Source of the DNA: Lumnitzera littorea
Lineage: Eukaryota; Streptophyta; Magnoliopsida; Myrtales; Combretaceae
DNA: 64,000 nt
Assembly: GCA_024138015.1 (NCBI GenBank)
Contig: JAMXBB010000012.1
Location: 18,343,374-18,407,373, forward strand
Direction of reading: 5' to 3'
The notes under the pieces were generated by a model, which saw only the letters and a list, made by a program, of their open reading frames with translations, had not been told where the DNA came from and ran no database searches. The position numbers were made by a program, and so were the translations under genes. Shown here one piece after another: positions 12,831-24,223 of this stretch. Position 1 is the stretch's first letter. Each line of letters starts with the position of its first letter.

Positions 12831-12834
12831 ATTG

Positions 12835-12960
12835 TAGGCCAGTGGTTAAAATTCAAGTCTATCAACCCGTAAGCCTTAGTTTCACTTTTTTCCCAACCTC
12901 GATTAGGCATGACTTCATATTTGAATTTCTTTTTAAAGTAAAATTTTTCCTTAATTTGGT
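12835..12960 (+). mobile_element. tRNA-derived SINE relic
   Basis: TAGGCCAGTGG at 12835-12845 fits the pol III A box (TRGCNNAGYGG form), and a decayed B box (TAGTTTCACTT, 12877-12887) lies 31 bp further on, the usual spacing. The intervening phrase 'caagtctatcaacccg' is like that of known plant tRNA-derived SINEs. The downstream half is A/T-rich and its end is not sharp. No target duplication was found. Confidence 0.5.
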
Positions 12961-13142
12961 CAAGGGGCTTATATTGAGTGGGTTAAATTTTATATAATTC
13001 AAATTAAGGAAAAGGAAAACCAAAAATCGAGCNATATGTAAAATTGAAAAAAAAATTACTAAGATAATATATTTATATACATATATATATCAATATCAAT
13101 TTTAAAATAAAATAATAAAATAAAACATTGCAAAAAATGGAA

Positions 13143-13162
13143 ATATATATATATATATATAA
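13143..13162. repeat. AT microsatellite
   Basis: A near-perfect (AT)n run of about 20 bp. An ambiguous N lies upstream at 13033. Confidence 0.8.
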
Positions 13163-13419
13163 AGCAAACTCGATGATCAAAGAGCATAAGGAAGCTAGCA
13201 ACTTTCATTAATTTAGTTTAAAATTAATATTAATATATACATGTATCTAAGTAGATGTATATATATTACTAAATGTATTATCTTAGTGATTTTTCTTAGT
13301 TTTGTAAATTTTTTTCTTATTCTTCATTTTTTCAATTTTTTTATAAATTTTCATTATTTTTTAATATTTTTGTATAATTTTTTAATTAATAATTTTAATA
13401 TTTTATTATATTAATTATA

Positions 13420-13750
13420 TAAAAGAATTACGTGGACTAATAAAATGTTACCACGTGTCCATGTATAAATAATAATTTAATGTTATCAATTAAAAGGACT
13501 AATTTGTAAATTTTTTTAAATGCTAAGAACTCGAATAAAAGTTTTGAAACATTAAGGACTAAAATAGAAAAAGAAATAAATGTTGAAGATTTTTTTGTGC
13601 TTTTCTAATTTAAAATCTAACGTCATTAGTTAAAAAAACTTATTTGTAAACTTTTACAAATGTTGAGAACTTAAATGAAAATTTTGAAACGTTAAGGACC
13701 GAAATAAAAAATGAGGTAAACATTGAAGACTTTTTTGTACTTTTCCTAAA
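13420..13750. repeat. MITE-like repeat built of two ~130-bp direct copies
   Basis: Two diverged units follow each other, about 13475-13605 and 13615-13745. Both run through 'ttgtaaa...', a 'gctaagaact/gttgagaact' block, 'tttgaaac(a/g)ttaagga', 'tgaaga(t/c)ttttttgt' and end 'cttttc(c)taa'. This ordered phrase set is common in plant nonautonomous DNA elements. No terminal inverted repeats or target duplication could be fixed. Confidence 0.55.
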
Positions 13751-16700
13751 TAATTATATAGAATAGCTATCACTTTTCTATTTCGTTTTTAAAGAATTTC
13801 ATCTGTAATAATACCTCATTTTATTCCATAACCAAATATGCCATTATAGTTTTTCTACAATTTGTACTTATGGCATTAGATGGGCTAAAAATCTAATAGA
13901 AAAAGAGTTACTTTGCCAATTTCAATTGGAAGATCTATTCCGAAGCAAGAGTGTAGGTCACTTTAAACAAGACTATTTGTAAAGCTATAATTGCTACCTA
14001 CTTTATTATTTGGTAAAGATTCCAATTATCTTTGATCCTAAAAGTTGGGAGACATTGCATTCCACGATTATTTTTATATCATATACTTATACATATTATG
14101 ATTAGGTGAAATGAGTAAATAAACAAATATAGTCTTACAGTCCCCAATTGGCAATTGTCATGTAACAACTGCACAAGTGACATAATTGCTTTAGGCTTAA
14201 TTTTACCATACCCCCTTTTGAGGCATTGCACAATTACTCCATAGAATTTGCATATAGGTGATTATCACTTATCCCACTCATATAAAGAGCTAGATTAAGG
14301 ATCTTCAAAAATCAAATCATCTTGATGAGCTTCCCAAGTTTACTTGATTGCCTTAGAATATGTGAACTAAAACACAACAAATAGAAGGCACATAGAAACA
14401 ATTAGAAGAATGGATACATCTAATATTCACAGCAAGAAGAATTACTTAGAATTTTTTTGATGCAATTCTAGGGATACTTGGAGCTTCTAACATGGTTAAC
14501 TTATTTTTATCCTTCTCGTGAAAGTAGAAAGTTGCATCTAATGAAATTAACTATAATAACAATGCTAGGCACACTTTCCAAGTTTGCAATTATGTAAAGA
14601 GCATTTTAATTGTATTGCTCTTTTGAGAGACCATTAATCACCAATGAGAGAGAACAATCCAAATAATACTCTTAACCCAACAATAGCTTGCTATAGCAAC
14701 CAAGGCACCTTAGAAACACATGATTTAGGTAATTAATATTATGTGCAATGATGAGTAGTAGATAGATATAATATAATCTCTAATCTTTAGGGTAGCATGG
14801 TGTAGATAGTTAAGTTGTAGATAAATGACATATAATCTTACCACTTACATAGTATTATTAACTCATAACTTCACCATTTTTCAAGATAATCTTTACTTGA
14901 CTAGAAAAAAATAAGGGAGGACAAAGATCAATATTAGGGATGGATCTAGAAGTGTTGCATAATCATTATTATCAAACTTCTCTTTCTTCTCTTTCCATAT
15001 AATATAAGTAAGGTACTAGATGGGAAAACTATATATATTTTTTTTAATATTGAAAGTTTAGATTATGTTTTGATTTTCATAATTTACTAAAAAATTGATG
15101 GCTCTCAATTGAGCATATGAATTCAAAAGAGAGCTAGATAATGTAAAATATTTCATCTTATAGAAATTTGGTTAATTTTAGTGAACATCTCTTAAAAAGT
15201 TATTAAACTTATTTGACAAGAATTTATGTAATTATAAAAAAAATTAAAAAAGCCATTTCAAAAAGATGAAGGATCAAGAAAATGTAAAAAATGAACGACT
15301 TAAATAGAAAAAAAAAGTAAAAGGTGGAAAACCTCAATAAAAAATTACAATGTGAAAGACTCAAATAGAATACTAGCTAAAAGTGGATAATGAGTTTGTT
15401 TTTATTTTTATATTTTGGTTTTTCTCTTGTTATACATTTTGTATCTTATAAGAAAGATCAATATATTAAATATATCAATTAGCTTTTATAGCTTTTAAAC
15501 AAGTATTAAAGAAATAATGGACAAGAAAATACAATTATATTTATGCTCCATACTAATTATAATTATGTATATAAAAGTACATGGGAATTATTTTATTACC
15601 AAATTAATCATCATGTGTTGCACTTCTTATCAATGTGTCATGCTTTTATCAACTATAAATTTCAAAATTTTTAAAGGAGTTTATTGTGATTTTTTTTTTT
15701 TTTGGCTATTAGAGTTGGTCATGGATTAATTGAATGCATTATGTTGATTGTTGATGTTACTAAGGGCTTTGCAATTAGGCTTGTTTTCTAAGGGCTTTCT
15801 AGGCTCCAATTTGAAAGAAACAAAACCTGCAATAACACACTGAAAGGGTACTTGGTACGAGCATTTTGATACTCAAGTTGCAAGAGGAAGTATGTAATAA
15901 AGAAGTATATTGGACTTAACTTGTACCCAAGGATCTCGTTCTTATTTATAGATGATGAAACAATTCGTTTTTTAAGGAAACTCGCTTATAAGTCATGTTT
16001 AAAAATATATTGTCTTGATTAGGAAAGTATACCTAGATGGATTTGGAAAGTCATATTTAGGTCAGTGAGCTTAGTTAGGTAGGTCCCCTTTTAGATAACT
16101 AGAATTATGAGCTATGAGGAGGGGCTTCACAATGCCATTCTTTAGGGAAGCTCCTTATGTTGCTTTGGAGGCCAATCTGGGCTCAATTTGCCAAGGTAAT
16201 GAACCTTGGTCTGGTGGCTTAAGGTCGTTGGGCATTACTTCATGGGTCGGGCTAGTTAGCTTAACCTCCATCTGTCATTTGGGCTTAAATTGGGTTTAGG
16301 AGCCCAGTCTTAACATTGCCTATTAACACATTAAAAAAAAAAAAGAAAGATGACGAATGCCCAAACGCTTTTTAAGGATTTAAAAAAAGAAAATTATCAT
16401 TCTTTTTAATAAGGTCTAATGATTGTAGAAGTACCTATGCTTTCATTTTTTCTTTTCCATTCTTTTTTTTTTTTTAGCACTTCAACTATATCTGTTATAA
16501 CAATAAGTTTCGTAAAATGGAGTGATGATAATATAAGTATGTTAACTTCAATTTCTTTCCATTTTAGCTCTCAAACTTTAACCATTTTCATTTTCGTATC
16601 TCAACTTTTTAAAAACAAAATAAATAAATAATTCCTTTATAACAATCATTATAAAAATATTATGACAAATCAATAAAATAATTGTGCATTAAAATAAATA

Positions 16701-16895
16701 AATAAATAATGATAACAAAAGGTAAGTTGAAGTCTCAAAATTCTAATGGTATGTCGCTTTTGTAGATGATATCCGCTTTTTGAAAACTTCATATTAAAAA
16801 ATTTATGAAATCTACTGTGGTTTATTAATGATGCATGTTACACGTTTTTTGAATTGCCTGGTTAAGATAAAATATGAAATTAGAAAGGTCCTTAA
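13751..16895. other. AT-rich intergenic stretch, no gene recognised
   Basis: No coding sequence is supported. A less AT-rich patch at about 16100-16310 opens a 61-codon frame but shows no domain; it may be an old LTR fragment. The remainder has poly-T/poly-A tracts only. Confidence 0.5.
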
Positions 16896-17809
16896 CGATA
16901 AGATTCAAGGACTGATAATAAGATCCAGAGCCCGATGGCTTGCTTGCTTGGTCCACTGAGCTTTCCAAAAGGACCTAACTTTGGAAGAAGAAGGGTTCAC
17001 CCAAGTCGACCCAACACATTTCTCGAGCTTCCCCATCTAATACACCATCTTGTGAGTAAAGAAGATTCTACTAATGCTACCAACCTTTGCCAAAGCCAAA
17101 TATTAAGCCAGCATGACTTCGAGCTAATAAACATCCAAGCTTAAACCAACCTAATGCCAAGCCGATTTGCTGAATCCGAGCTCTCAAAATTTAGCTTTTA
17201 GAACTAATACCCTCTAAACTCCCAACCTACCAAGCTTTTGACCTAATGCTGATTGAGTTAGCTTTGCCCAGCACCAACGTCCGTTTAGACCACAAAATTG
17301 AGTAGCTAACATGTGTTCCCTCTCTAACAATTGCACTTTCCTTGCGGGGAATATTCCTTTTCATTTTGTTTACTGATTTTCCCTTGTATAGTATGAACTT
17401 TTCATTTTATGGTAAGAATCTTTTTAGTAATTTGTAGTAACCTAGGACCTACCCTACTTGGGACGTATATATACCCTTGTTTTGTATTAGTCGCAACATT
17501 CAAGAATAGAGAATATATAGAACTTTCCCCTTTAAGCAAGTGTTTTCGTACCTTTCTCTCTTCCTTACTCTTATCCAGGTCATTTGAGCAAAGACTAGTG
17601 ACAAATAACCTTTAGTTACACTTGTATGTCATATCAAGTGTAGCTTAAGCTCGTATGAGGTGTTGATGTGTCATATCCATTGTTAGTATATGGGAACCTT
17701 GCTTAACCTTCAACTATCATTTATCTTTCAGACCATCTTGAGGTTTGAACCTACCTTAGTTTATGAGGTACCACTGCTCATATATCCATCCACAGTGGTG
17801 ACTCTATCA
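16896..17809 (+). repeat. 5' LTR of the nested gypsy element
   Basis: Aligns end to end with 30275-31149: shared blocks include 'cctaactttggaagaagaag', 'agccagcatgacttcgag', 'aacattcaagaatag' and 'tatatccatc'. The expected 5' TG appears as CG and the 3' end reads ...TATCA. The LTR is ~914 bp, slightly longer than its partner. Considerable divergence between the pair shows an old insertion. Confidence 0.85.
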
Positions 17810-17812
17810 TCT

Positions 17813-17828
17813 TGTTATCAGAGCTTGG
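17813..17828 (+). other. Primer binding site (initiator tRNA-Met type)
   Basis: TGTTATCAGAGCTTGG directly follows the 5' LTR and matches the TGGTATCAGAGC type complement of initiator tRNA-Met used by most plant Ty3/gypsy elements, with small changes at its first bases. Confidence 0.8.
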
Positions 17829-18209
17829 CTAGGTTAGTGTAAGTTTTCGGCATCTCGTGTTCTTGAGTATTGGAGTTGAAGTAGCATTGTGTGAAGTAAA
17901 TTGTACTGAGGAATAAGCTTTTGTAGGTATCGGTGTAGTATTTTAAATTTAGAGAAGTACTTACAAGTGTTAAGATACTATATTTTCCCCCGTTTTGGTA
18001 CTCGCAAAACAAAGTGCATGGTTATCATTGGTTTATGACTATATTGAGTAGTATTGGAATTACTTTAGTAGTTATTAGTGTAAAGGGTGTTGGTTAATTG
18101 TTTGAAGAAGGGTTTAATAAGGGATTTGAGTAAGATTCATTTGTTTCAATGTGAAGGAGTTGGTATACTAAGGTATTCGATGATGTTGGACTTTAGTGTT
18201 TAAAGAACT

Positions 18210-18375
18210 CTTGGAAACTAAGAGAACGATGCTAGTAATGGCCATGACCTAGAAGGAAGTTATATACCTTAATCTGTGAATGAAAGACTGGACAAGCTTG
18301 TCAACATGATGACTAACTTGGGAACTGCTATAAATGAAGATAAGCAACGAGCTAGAAATGACTCGAATGGAGGTC
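18210..18375 (+). pseudogene. gag N-terminal fragment of the gypsy element
   Basis: From about 18266 a stop-free stretch reads ERLDKLVNMMTNLGTAINED and on into a charged segment, of the kind found at the coiled N-terminus of plant gypsy Gag. Upstream the frame is broken by a TAG after an ATGGCC start-like context near 18238. The frame is cut at 18376 by the ~3-kb solo LTR and resumes after 21450. Confidence 0.6.
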
Positions 18376-21300
18376 TGTAAGACCTATAATTAGGTGTTTG
18401 GGGTTTGGTTTATAAAATTTAGGGCAATCGGGTAAGTAATCCAATTGAGTCTAAAATTTACAACGAAACTAAAAATATTAGTAAAAGTAATATCATGAGT
18501 TTGGATTTAGGAAAAAAATGATAATATAATTAATTATTATAATATTGAATTATACGTATATTATCCATTATATATCAGAAATACGTAAAACGAGTTTCGA
18601 TAACTAATAAATTGATGAAGATAAATTATATGCACACTAAAAATAATAAAATAACTTAAATAATATTTATGAGTATTTATTTGTACTATATATGTATTTA
18701 TGTATAGGTAAAAATATACAAAATTATTTAAAATATTTGAAATATATCAAAATAATACTAAATAATTAAGAAAAATTCATAAAAAATTAAGGAAAAATTA
18801 ATAAAATTATGGAAAAGTCTAGAAATATTAAAAAATTAGGCATGGTATGCTAGGAATTAAAGAAAAAATGCAACCAATTAAATTAAGATAAATAAAAAAG
18901 TGAAAAAGAAGAGGATAAGGGACAAATGTCATAAGAAAAATTAAAAAGAAAACCTAACCCCTACTATAAATACAGAAAAACCTCTTCAAACCCCATTTTG
19001 GTCAATTGAGCATTAGAAAAAAACTAGGGAGAGGAGAGATGAGAGAAAAAAATAATTTTAGAAAAATTAGACAAAATAGTGTGCATTTAGGGCTTATAAA
19101 GGGAACTCACATTCGACGACCACTTGGGGAGAAACGGCCACTACCACCAAATAGTAGATCCCATACTTGGAGTTGTTGGCAATGGTGGAGCCACCACCAG
19201 TGGTTGGAGGCTTTTAATCAGTGAGTTCCAATTTCCCTTCCAAATTTATTTAATTAACTAAAAGTATCAAATTTGTATGGAAAATTATGAAATTTAGTAT
19301 TCTAGAAAATTTTTGTATGTGAATTTAAGGGAAAATATCAATTTGATAAAATTAGGACTTAAAATATACTGTTCTTAAGAAATAACTAAACCCGAGTTAG
19401 TTTTCGATATTGAAATAAATGGCCTTAATAGTGTAGTTTTAAGCTTAAAATTTTTGTATAGGCTATTTAGAGTATTTAAAACAATGATATAAAGATATTT
19501 TTTAGAAATCTATTTTTGAAATTTTTAGGCCATAAAACGATATATAAAATAGGTGATTTTGAGTTAATTTAGTAATTAAATGGATAATTATTGATTTAGT
19601 GTATAATTAGGTGTTTTATGATGTTAATTTATGATGTGGTATGATGTTTGTAGCATTTAGGATGTTAAATGTAATTATTAAGTGTATTATGTTGTATATA
19701 TGTAATAGATAAAATGGTATATTTTAAGTTGATTTTGTAATTTAGGGTTAATTAGATATAAATTAAATTTAGGATATAATTGGACATTTTGATATGTTAT
19801 TGGATGATGAAGGATGATATATGTAATGTTAGAAGTGTTAGATATGTGATATAAGTGTATAGTATGTAATAATACATAATATTTGTATATAGGAGTTTAG
19901 GTAAAAATTAATGGTATTATAATATTAGGAATATGATATGGAAGTGAATTTACGAAATTATATGAAAAATGTAGGTTATTTTCACATCTAAAGCTAATTC
20001 AATAGTTAAATTAGAAATATAGTATATTGTATGGATCAAAATACTAGTTAGGAGCTAAATATGAGATTTAGGATATTAAAGTGTAATGTGTTTAATGTTA
20101 CATAATGGTTCAAAATGAGTTCCTAGGGTTTACATATAAAACTTGAATCGAAAACTGAATTAGAACCTAATATGGAAACTGATTAGAAAACTGAATCAAA
20201 ACCTAACCTAAATTAAGAATAATTATAAGAGAACTAAAAACCTAAATAATTAGATATAATAAAACCCTAAATTGAAGATGACATAAAGAATCATAGAATA
20301 GACCTATATAAGATAGTTATATGAGTACTAAAACAACATTTGTATTTTAGGAATTATCAGCGATAGCTTACAAGTCGGAGTACTATTTTATAAGATAAAT
20401 GTTGTATTTTGGAGTACTATTTTACAGTACTTGAAAGCATGGGATTATACTTGATTATGTTTGTTATATAGTTAATTGTACACATACCTTTATGTGTGTG
20501 TTTCTAGATTTGATTATATGATTCTGGTTTGATGTTATGGATTAAAAGTTGTGTGATTTATATGAAATGCTTGAATACTTTAAATTGAATTTAACTAAAT
20601 ATATGACTTCTAAGTCTAAAACGGACCTGCATAGTAACCCATTAGTGGAAATGTTTAAGGTTCTTCGGCTAAATATTAACCCCTTCGAAAAAGATAGCGT
20701 TAGATAGCATAATGGGTACCTTCTTCATCCTTAGTTGAACTAAGTAATATGAAAGGAGGTTGTGGTAAGGGTGAAGTCAATGGTTCGAAGATAGTCATGG
20801 GAGAAGCAATATCTCCATTGCACAAGCTTCGGTTTGGTCATGAGCTATTGATATGTGTGCAAAACTCCTCAACCCGAATTAGAGCGAGTGAAATTTCTTT
20901 AATCTCATGACAGATTGGATAATGTCGTACAATGGCATTTGCTTGAATGTACATTATATCTAATTAATTTGAGTGATAACCCTGTTTGTATTTAATGTAT
21001 AGTTTTAAGTCTTTATCTCAACTTACTAAATGGTTAGTTGCTTACATTATTATAAATGTTGTTGCAGGTGTTAACTAAGAAGCGGCTTATAATTACTTCG
21101 AAGCTAGTAACTGTCGAGTCTTAGGGAGTGAAGATATAAAATTGAGGAACGGTTACACTTTCGAAGTTTAGGCCTTAACTTTAAGTCTTTTAATATCAAT
21201 TTATGTATTACTTAAGTGAAGTAATATTAGGTTACTGAATCTTGGAAACATTACTTAAGATATTTAACTATTAGTATGTATTTTTCATATTTTCGTAGAT

Positions 21301-21450
21301 AAATAACATGTTTAATTTATGGACCATTTACTTCAAAGCAGGTTAGTTGTAAACAGTTTATGTAAATTAGGTCTAAGATAACGGTTATAATGTCAGCTTT
21401 TATTTTAGAATGGTTTGCACTATCATGACTCTACCGCTTTAGGGGGTGAT
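18376..21450 (+). mobile_element. ~3.1-kb gypsy LTR copy A (solo LTR inserted in gag)
   Basis: Begins TGTAAGACCTA and ends near '...GGGTGATA'. It is related along its whole length to 25036-27901 (inverted) and to 62162-64000. Shared landmarks: TATAAATA at 18965-18972; a leader with CACCACC/TGGTGG-like coding-looking sequence; GTGAGT at 19221; an AG acceptor at 20350; 'gatagcataatgg' near 20705; 'cttaacctaagtc'-type end blocks. Length and leader style resemble Tekay/Del-type LTRs. There is no internal region, so it is a solo LTR. Flanks AGGTC / AGGCT are a weak target duplication (3 of 5 in place). Confidence 0.8.
18965..18972 (+). promoter_or_regulatory. TATA box of LTR copy A
   Basis: TATAAATA; the same octamer lies at 27318-27325 (minus strand) in copy B and at 62723-62730 in copy C, at corresponding positions. 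A purine-rich leader follows in each. Confidence 0.7.
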
Positions 21451-21461
21451 AAGGCTTAGCA

Positions 21462-22560
21462 AATGAATTATCCAAGAGAGACAATAGCCAACCTGGCCAA
21501 GCTGATTTCCTAGTTCTGTACCTTGAGTTAAAGGAATGGATAGTATTACTTGACAAAGAATCGCAATGGAAGAAATGGAAGAGGAGGATAAGGAGTTAGG
21601 TGATGAGAAAGAAGAGTACTATGAACCTGAAGAAAGAAATGTCCATGCTCCAAGGGTAGATGGACTAAGACTACAAATTTCGAGCTTCTCTAGTATTGGT
21701 AATGTCGAAGATTATCTAAACTAAGTTGATAGGATGGAGAAACAATTTGAGAGTTAAGAAGTTCTTGAGAATGCTAAAGTAAGAATTGCTACCTTAGAGT
21801 TCACAAGATATGCCGCTCTCTGGTGGAAGAATTTGCAAACCATGCGATGAAGAGAAAGGGAGAGAGAAGTTAAAGAATAAGATGAGATGAAAAGAGTGAT
21901 GAGAAGGAGGTTTGTTCTAAGCTATTATCTGCAAGATGCATTCAAAAGATTGCAAGAGTTGAGCCAAGGAGATCAAGTGTTGATGCTTATGTGAAGGAGT
22001 TCCAAATGTTGATGATTTGCTATGAAGTTGTCGAGCCAGAAGACCAAACTATCTCTAGGCTTTTCAGTGGGTTAAAGTATGAGATTAGGAATATCTTAGA
22101 GACTAGAGATATCAAGTCCTTAGATGAAGCAATCTAAGTTGCTCGGAGCATAGAGCGATGTTGAATGGGAAAATTTTGAGCTTTCGTTAGTTGAGCTACC
22201 CCTAAATGACCTATTATACCAAGTAAAGTTATTGAAATCCGAATTGTTTCAATCACTTGAGTGAAGGAAAAAGAACTCCTAAGGAAGTTTGAGAAAGGAT
22301 ATAGCTCAAGAAGAAAGAAGAGTAAAATCAAATGCTTCAAGTGCTAAGGATTTGGGTATATAGCTGCTTAATGTCTAAACAGAAGAGTAATGGTGGTGAA
22401 GGGCAAAGTGCCTACCTTAGAAGTCAATAGTATTAACGAAGAGGTTGAAGAGTAATAGGAATCCAAACAAGTTAATTGGTCTAAGGAGGAGGAGGTTATC
22501 TATAGTGAAGAAGGTAACTTCATGCTCGCAATTATGGTCTTGAGTGAGCTCGGTACTCAA
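21462..22560 (+). pseudogene. gag relic of the gypsy element, main part
   Basis: Broken frames read as Gag: an acidic segment (EEEDKELGDEKEEYYEPEER) near 21585, then 'ISSFSSIGNVEDYLN' and 'ATLEFTRYAALWWKNLQ', the retrotransposon gag core signature, near 21680-21840. A CCHC-like zinc knuckle relic lies at 22333-22373 with two in-frame stops and a tyrosine where histidine is expected. At least one stop occurs every few dozen codons. It supplied the particle protein when active. Confidence 0.75.
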
Positions 22561-22574
22561 GAGCGAGTGGCATA

Positions 22575-24223
22575 AGAACATGTTTCATATTAGTTGCAAG
22601 GTTAATGGGATGTCGTGTGCGCTTATCATTGATAATGGACCCTGCACTAATGTGGTGTCTGCATTTGCCGGCCACACCCCACCCCAAACCTTATACGTTG
22701 TATTGGCTTAGTGACAAAAGAGCCTTGCAGGTGAATAAGTAAGTTGCAATGCCAATCTATATCAGAAAAATACCAGGATGAGGTTCTTTTAGGACCCTGG
22801 ATGTTTGACTGATATGTAATGTATGATAGGAAGAGAAATACTTATTCTTTTAAAAATGAGGGAAGAAGGGTGAGATTGAATCCTATGTACCCCAAACAAG
22901 TCAAAACTATGCAGGCTCAGCTTAGTTGAGCCCTAAAGAAGGAAACTTTAGTAATGACTCAAGTCAAGTTGTTGAGAGAGATGAAGCTTGAAGAGCCGAC
23001 CTTTTTTTTTTTTTTTTTTTGGTTAGGAGGTTGCTTGAATTGAAGGCTTTAGATGTTGAACTATCTACTGAAGTGAAAGACCTACTGAAGGAATTTGCTG
23101 ACTTGTTCCCTAACGAACTACCTGAAGGTCTGCCTCCAATAAGAGGGATTGAGCATGCTATAAATCTATAGCTAGGAGCTACATTATCAAACAAGCCAAC
23201 GTATAAGCTGAACCTTAAATAAGCTACCGAACTCCAAAAGCAAGTGGATGAGCTAATGAAAAGAGGATATGTGAGAGAGTCTTTAAGCCCATGCGTTGTA
23301 CTAGCCTTATTGGTTCAAAAAAAAAAAAGATGGTATGTAATGAATGTATGTAGACAATCAAGCCATCAACCGGATTACTATCAAGTACAAGTACCCTATA
23401 CTATGACTTGATGACATGCTTGACGAGCTAAAAGGAGTAAGGATTTGCTCTGAGATCAATCTCAAGTCTAAATACTATCAAATTAGAATGCATGAAGGAG
23501 ATGAATGGAAGACCTCATTCAAGACTTGCCATAGGTTGTATAAGTGGCTAGTTATGCCCTTTGAACTATCAAATGTGCCGAGCACATTTGTATGGTTAAT
23601 GAACCATGCGCTTTAAGAATTGATGAGAAAGTTTATCATTGATAACATGCTTGGTGAGCTAAAAGGAGTAAAGATCTTCTCTAAGATCGATCTCAAGTCC
23701 GAATATCATCAAATTAGAATGTGAGAAGGAGATGAATGGAAGACCGTGTTCAAGACTCGCTATAGGTTGTATGAATAGCTAGTTATGCCCTTTGGACTGT
23801 TAGATGCACCAAGCACATTTATGTGATTAATGAATCATGTGCTTTGAGAATTGATGTGAAAGTTTATCGTTGTTTATTTTGACGATATTTTTGTTTACAA
23901 GCTTGACTTGGAAACCCACTTGAGCATCTCTGACCTATTTTCAATAAGCTCTATACTGAAAACTGTATGTCAACCTAAAGAAATGTAACTTCTGTAGACT
24001 CAAAGTAGTCTTCTTGGGATTTGTTGTAAGTGGAGGTAGCATATGGGTTGATGAGGAAAAGGTAAAGGCAATTACTAAATGGCTTATACCGACCTGTTCT
24101 GTTGATGTGCAAAGTTTCCATGGTCTAACATCATTCTAATGTCATTTCATAAGGAATTTCAGTACTATTGTAGTCTCACTTACCAAGCTAATAAAGGAGA
24201 ACATTGAATTCAAATGAGGAGAG
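22575..24223 (+). pseudogene. Protease and reverse transcriptase relic
   Basis: Protease: 'SCALIIDNGPCTNVVS' near 22610-22660 corresponds to the aspartic protease active-site region (IIDGGSCTNVAS type). RT: 'LLKEFADLFPNELPEGLPP' near 23085, 'DELMKRGYVRESLSPC' near 23250, the palm block 'NLKSKYYQIRMHEGDEWKT' near 23460, a second palm block, then 'VVYFDDIFVYK'-like catalytic YXDD at about 23870-23900, and 'VVFLGFVVSGG' near 24010. A 19-T run (23002-23020) and an A12 run (23318-23330) sit inside the coding region. Stops and shifts are abundant. The frame is cut at 24224 by another LTR. Confidence 0.85.
23410..23871 (+). repeat. 231-bp in-frame tandem duplication in RT palm region
   Basis: 23410-23640 and 23641-23871 align without any gap. 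By hand count they differ at about 38 of 231 positions. The unit is exactly 77 codons and covers the block from 'DDMLDELKG' through 'LMNHAL...KFII', ending just before the YXDD catalytic motif, which occurs once, after copy 2. Confidence 0.9.
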
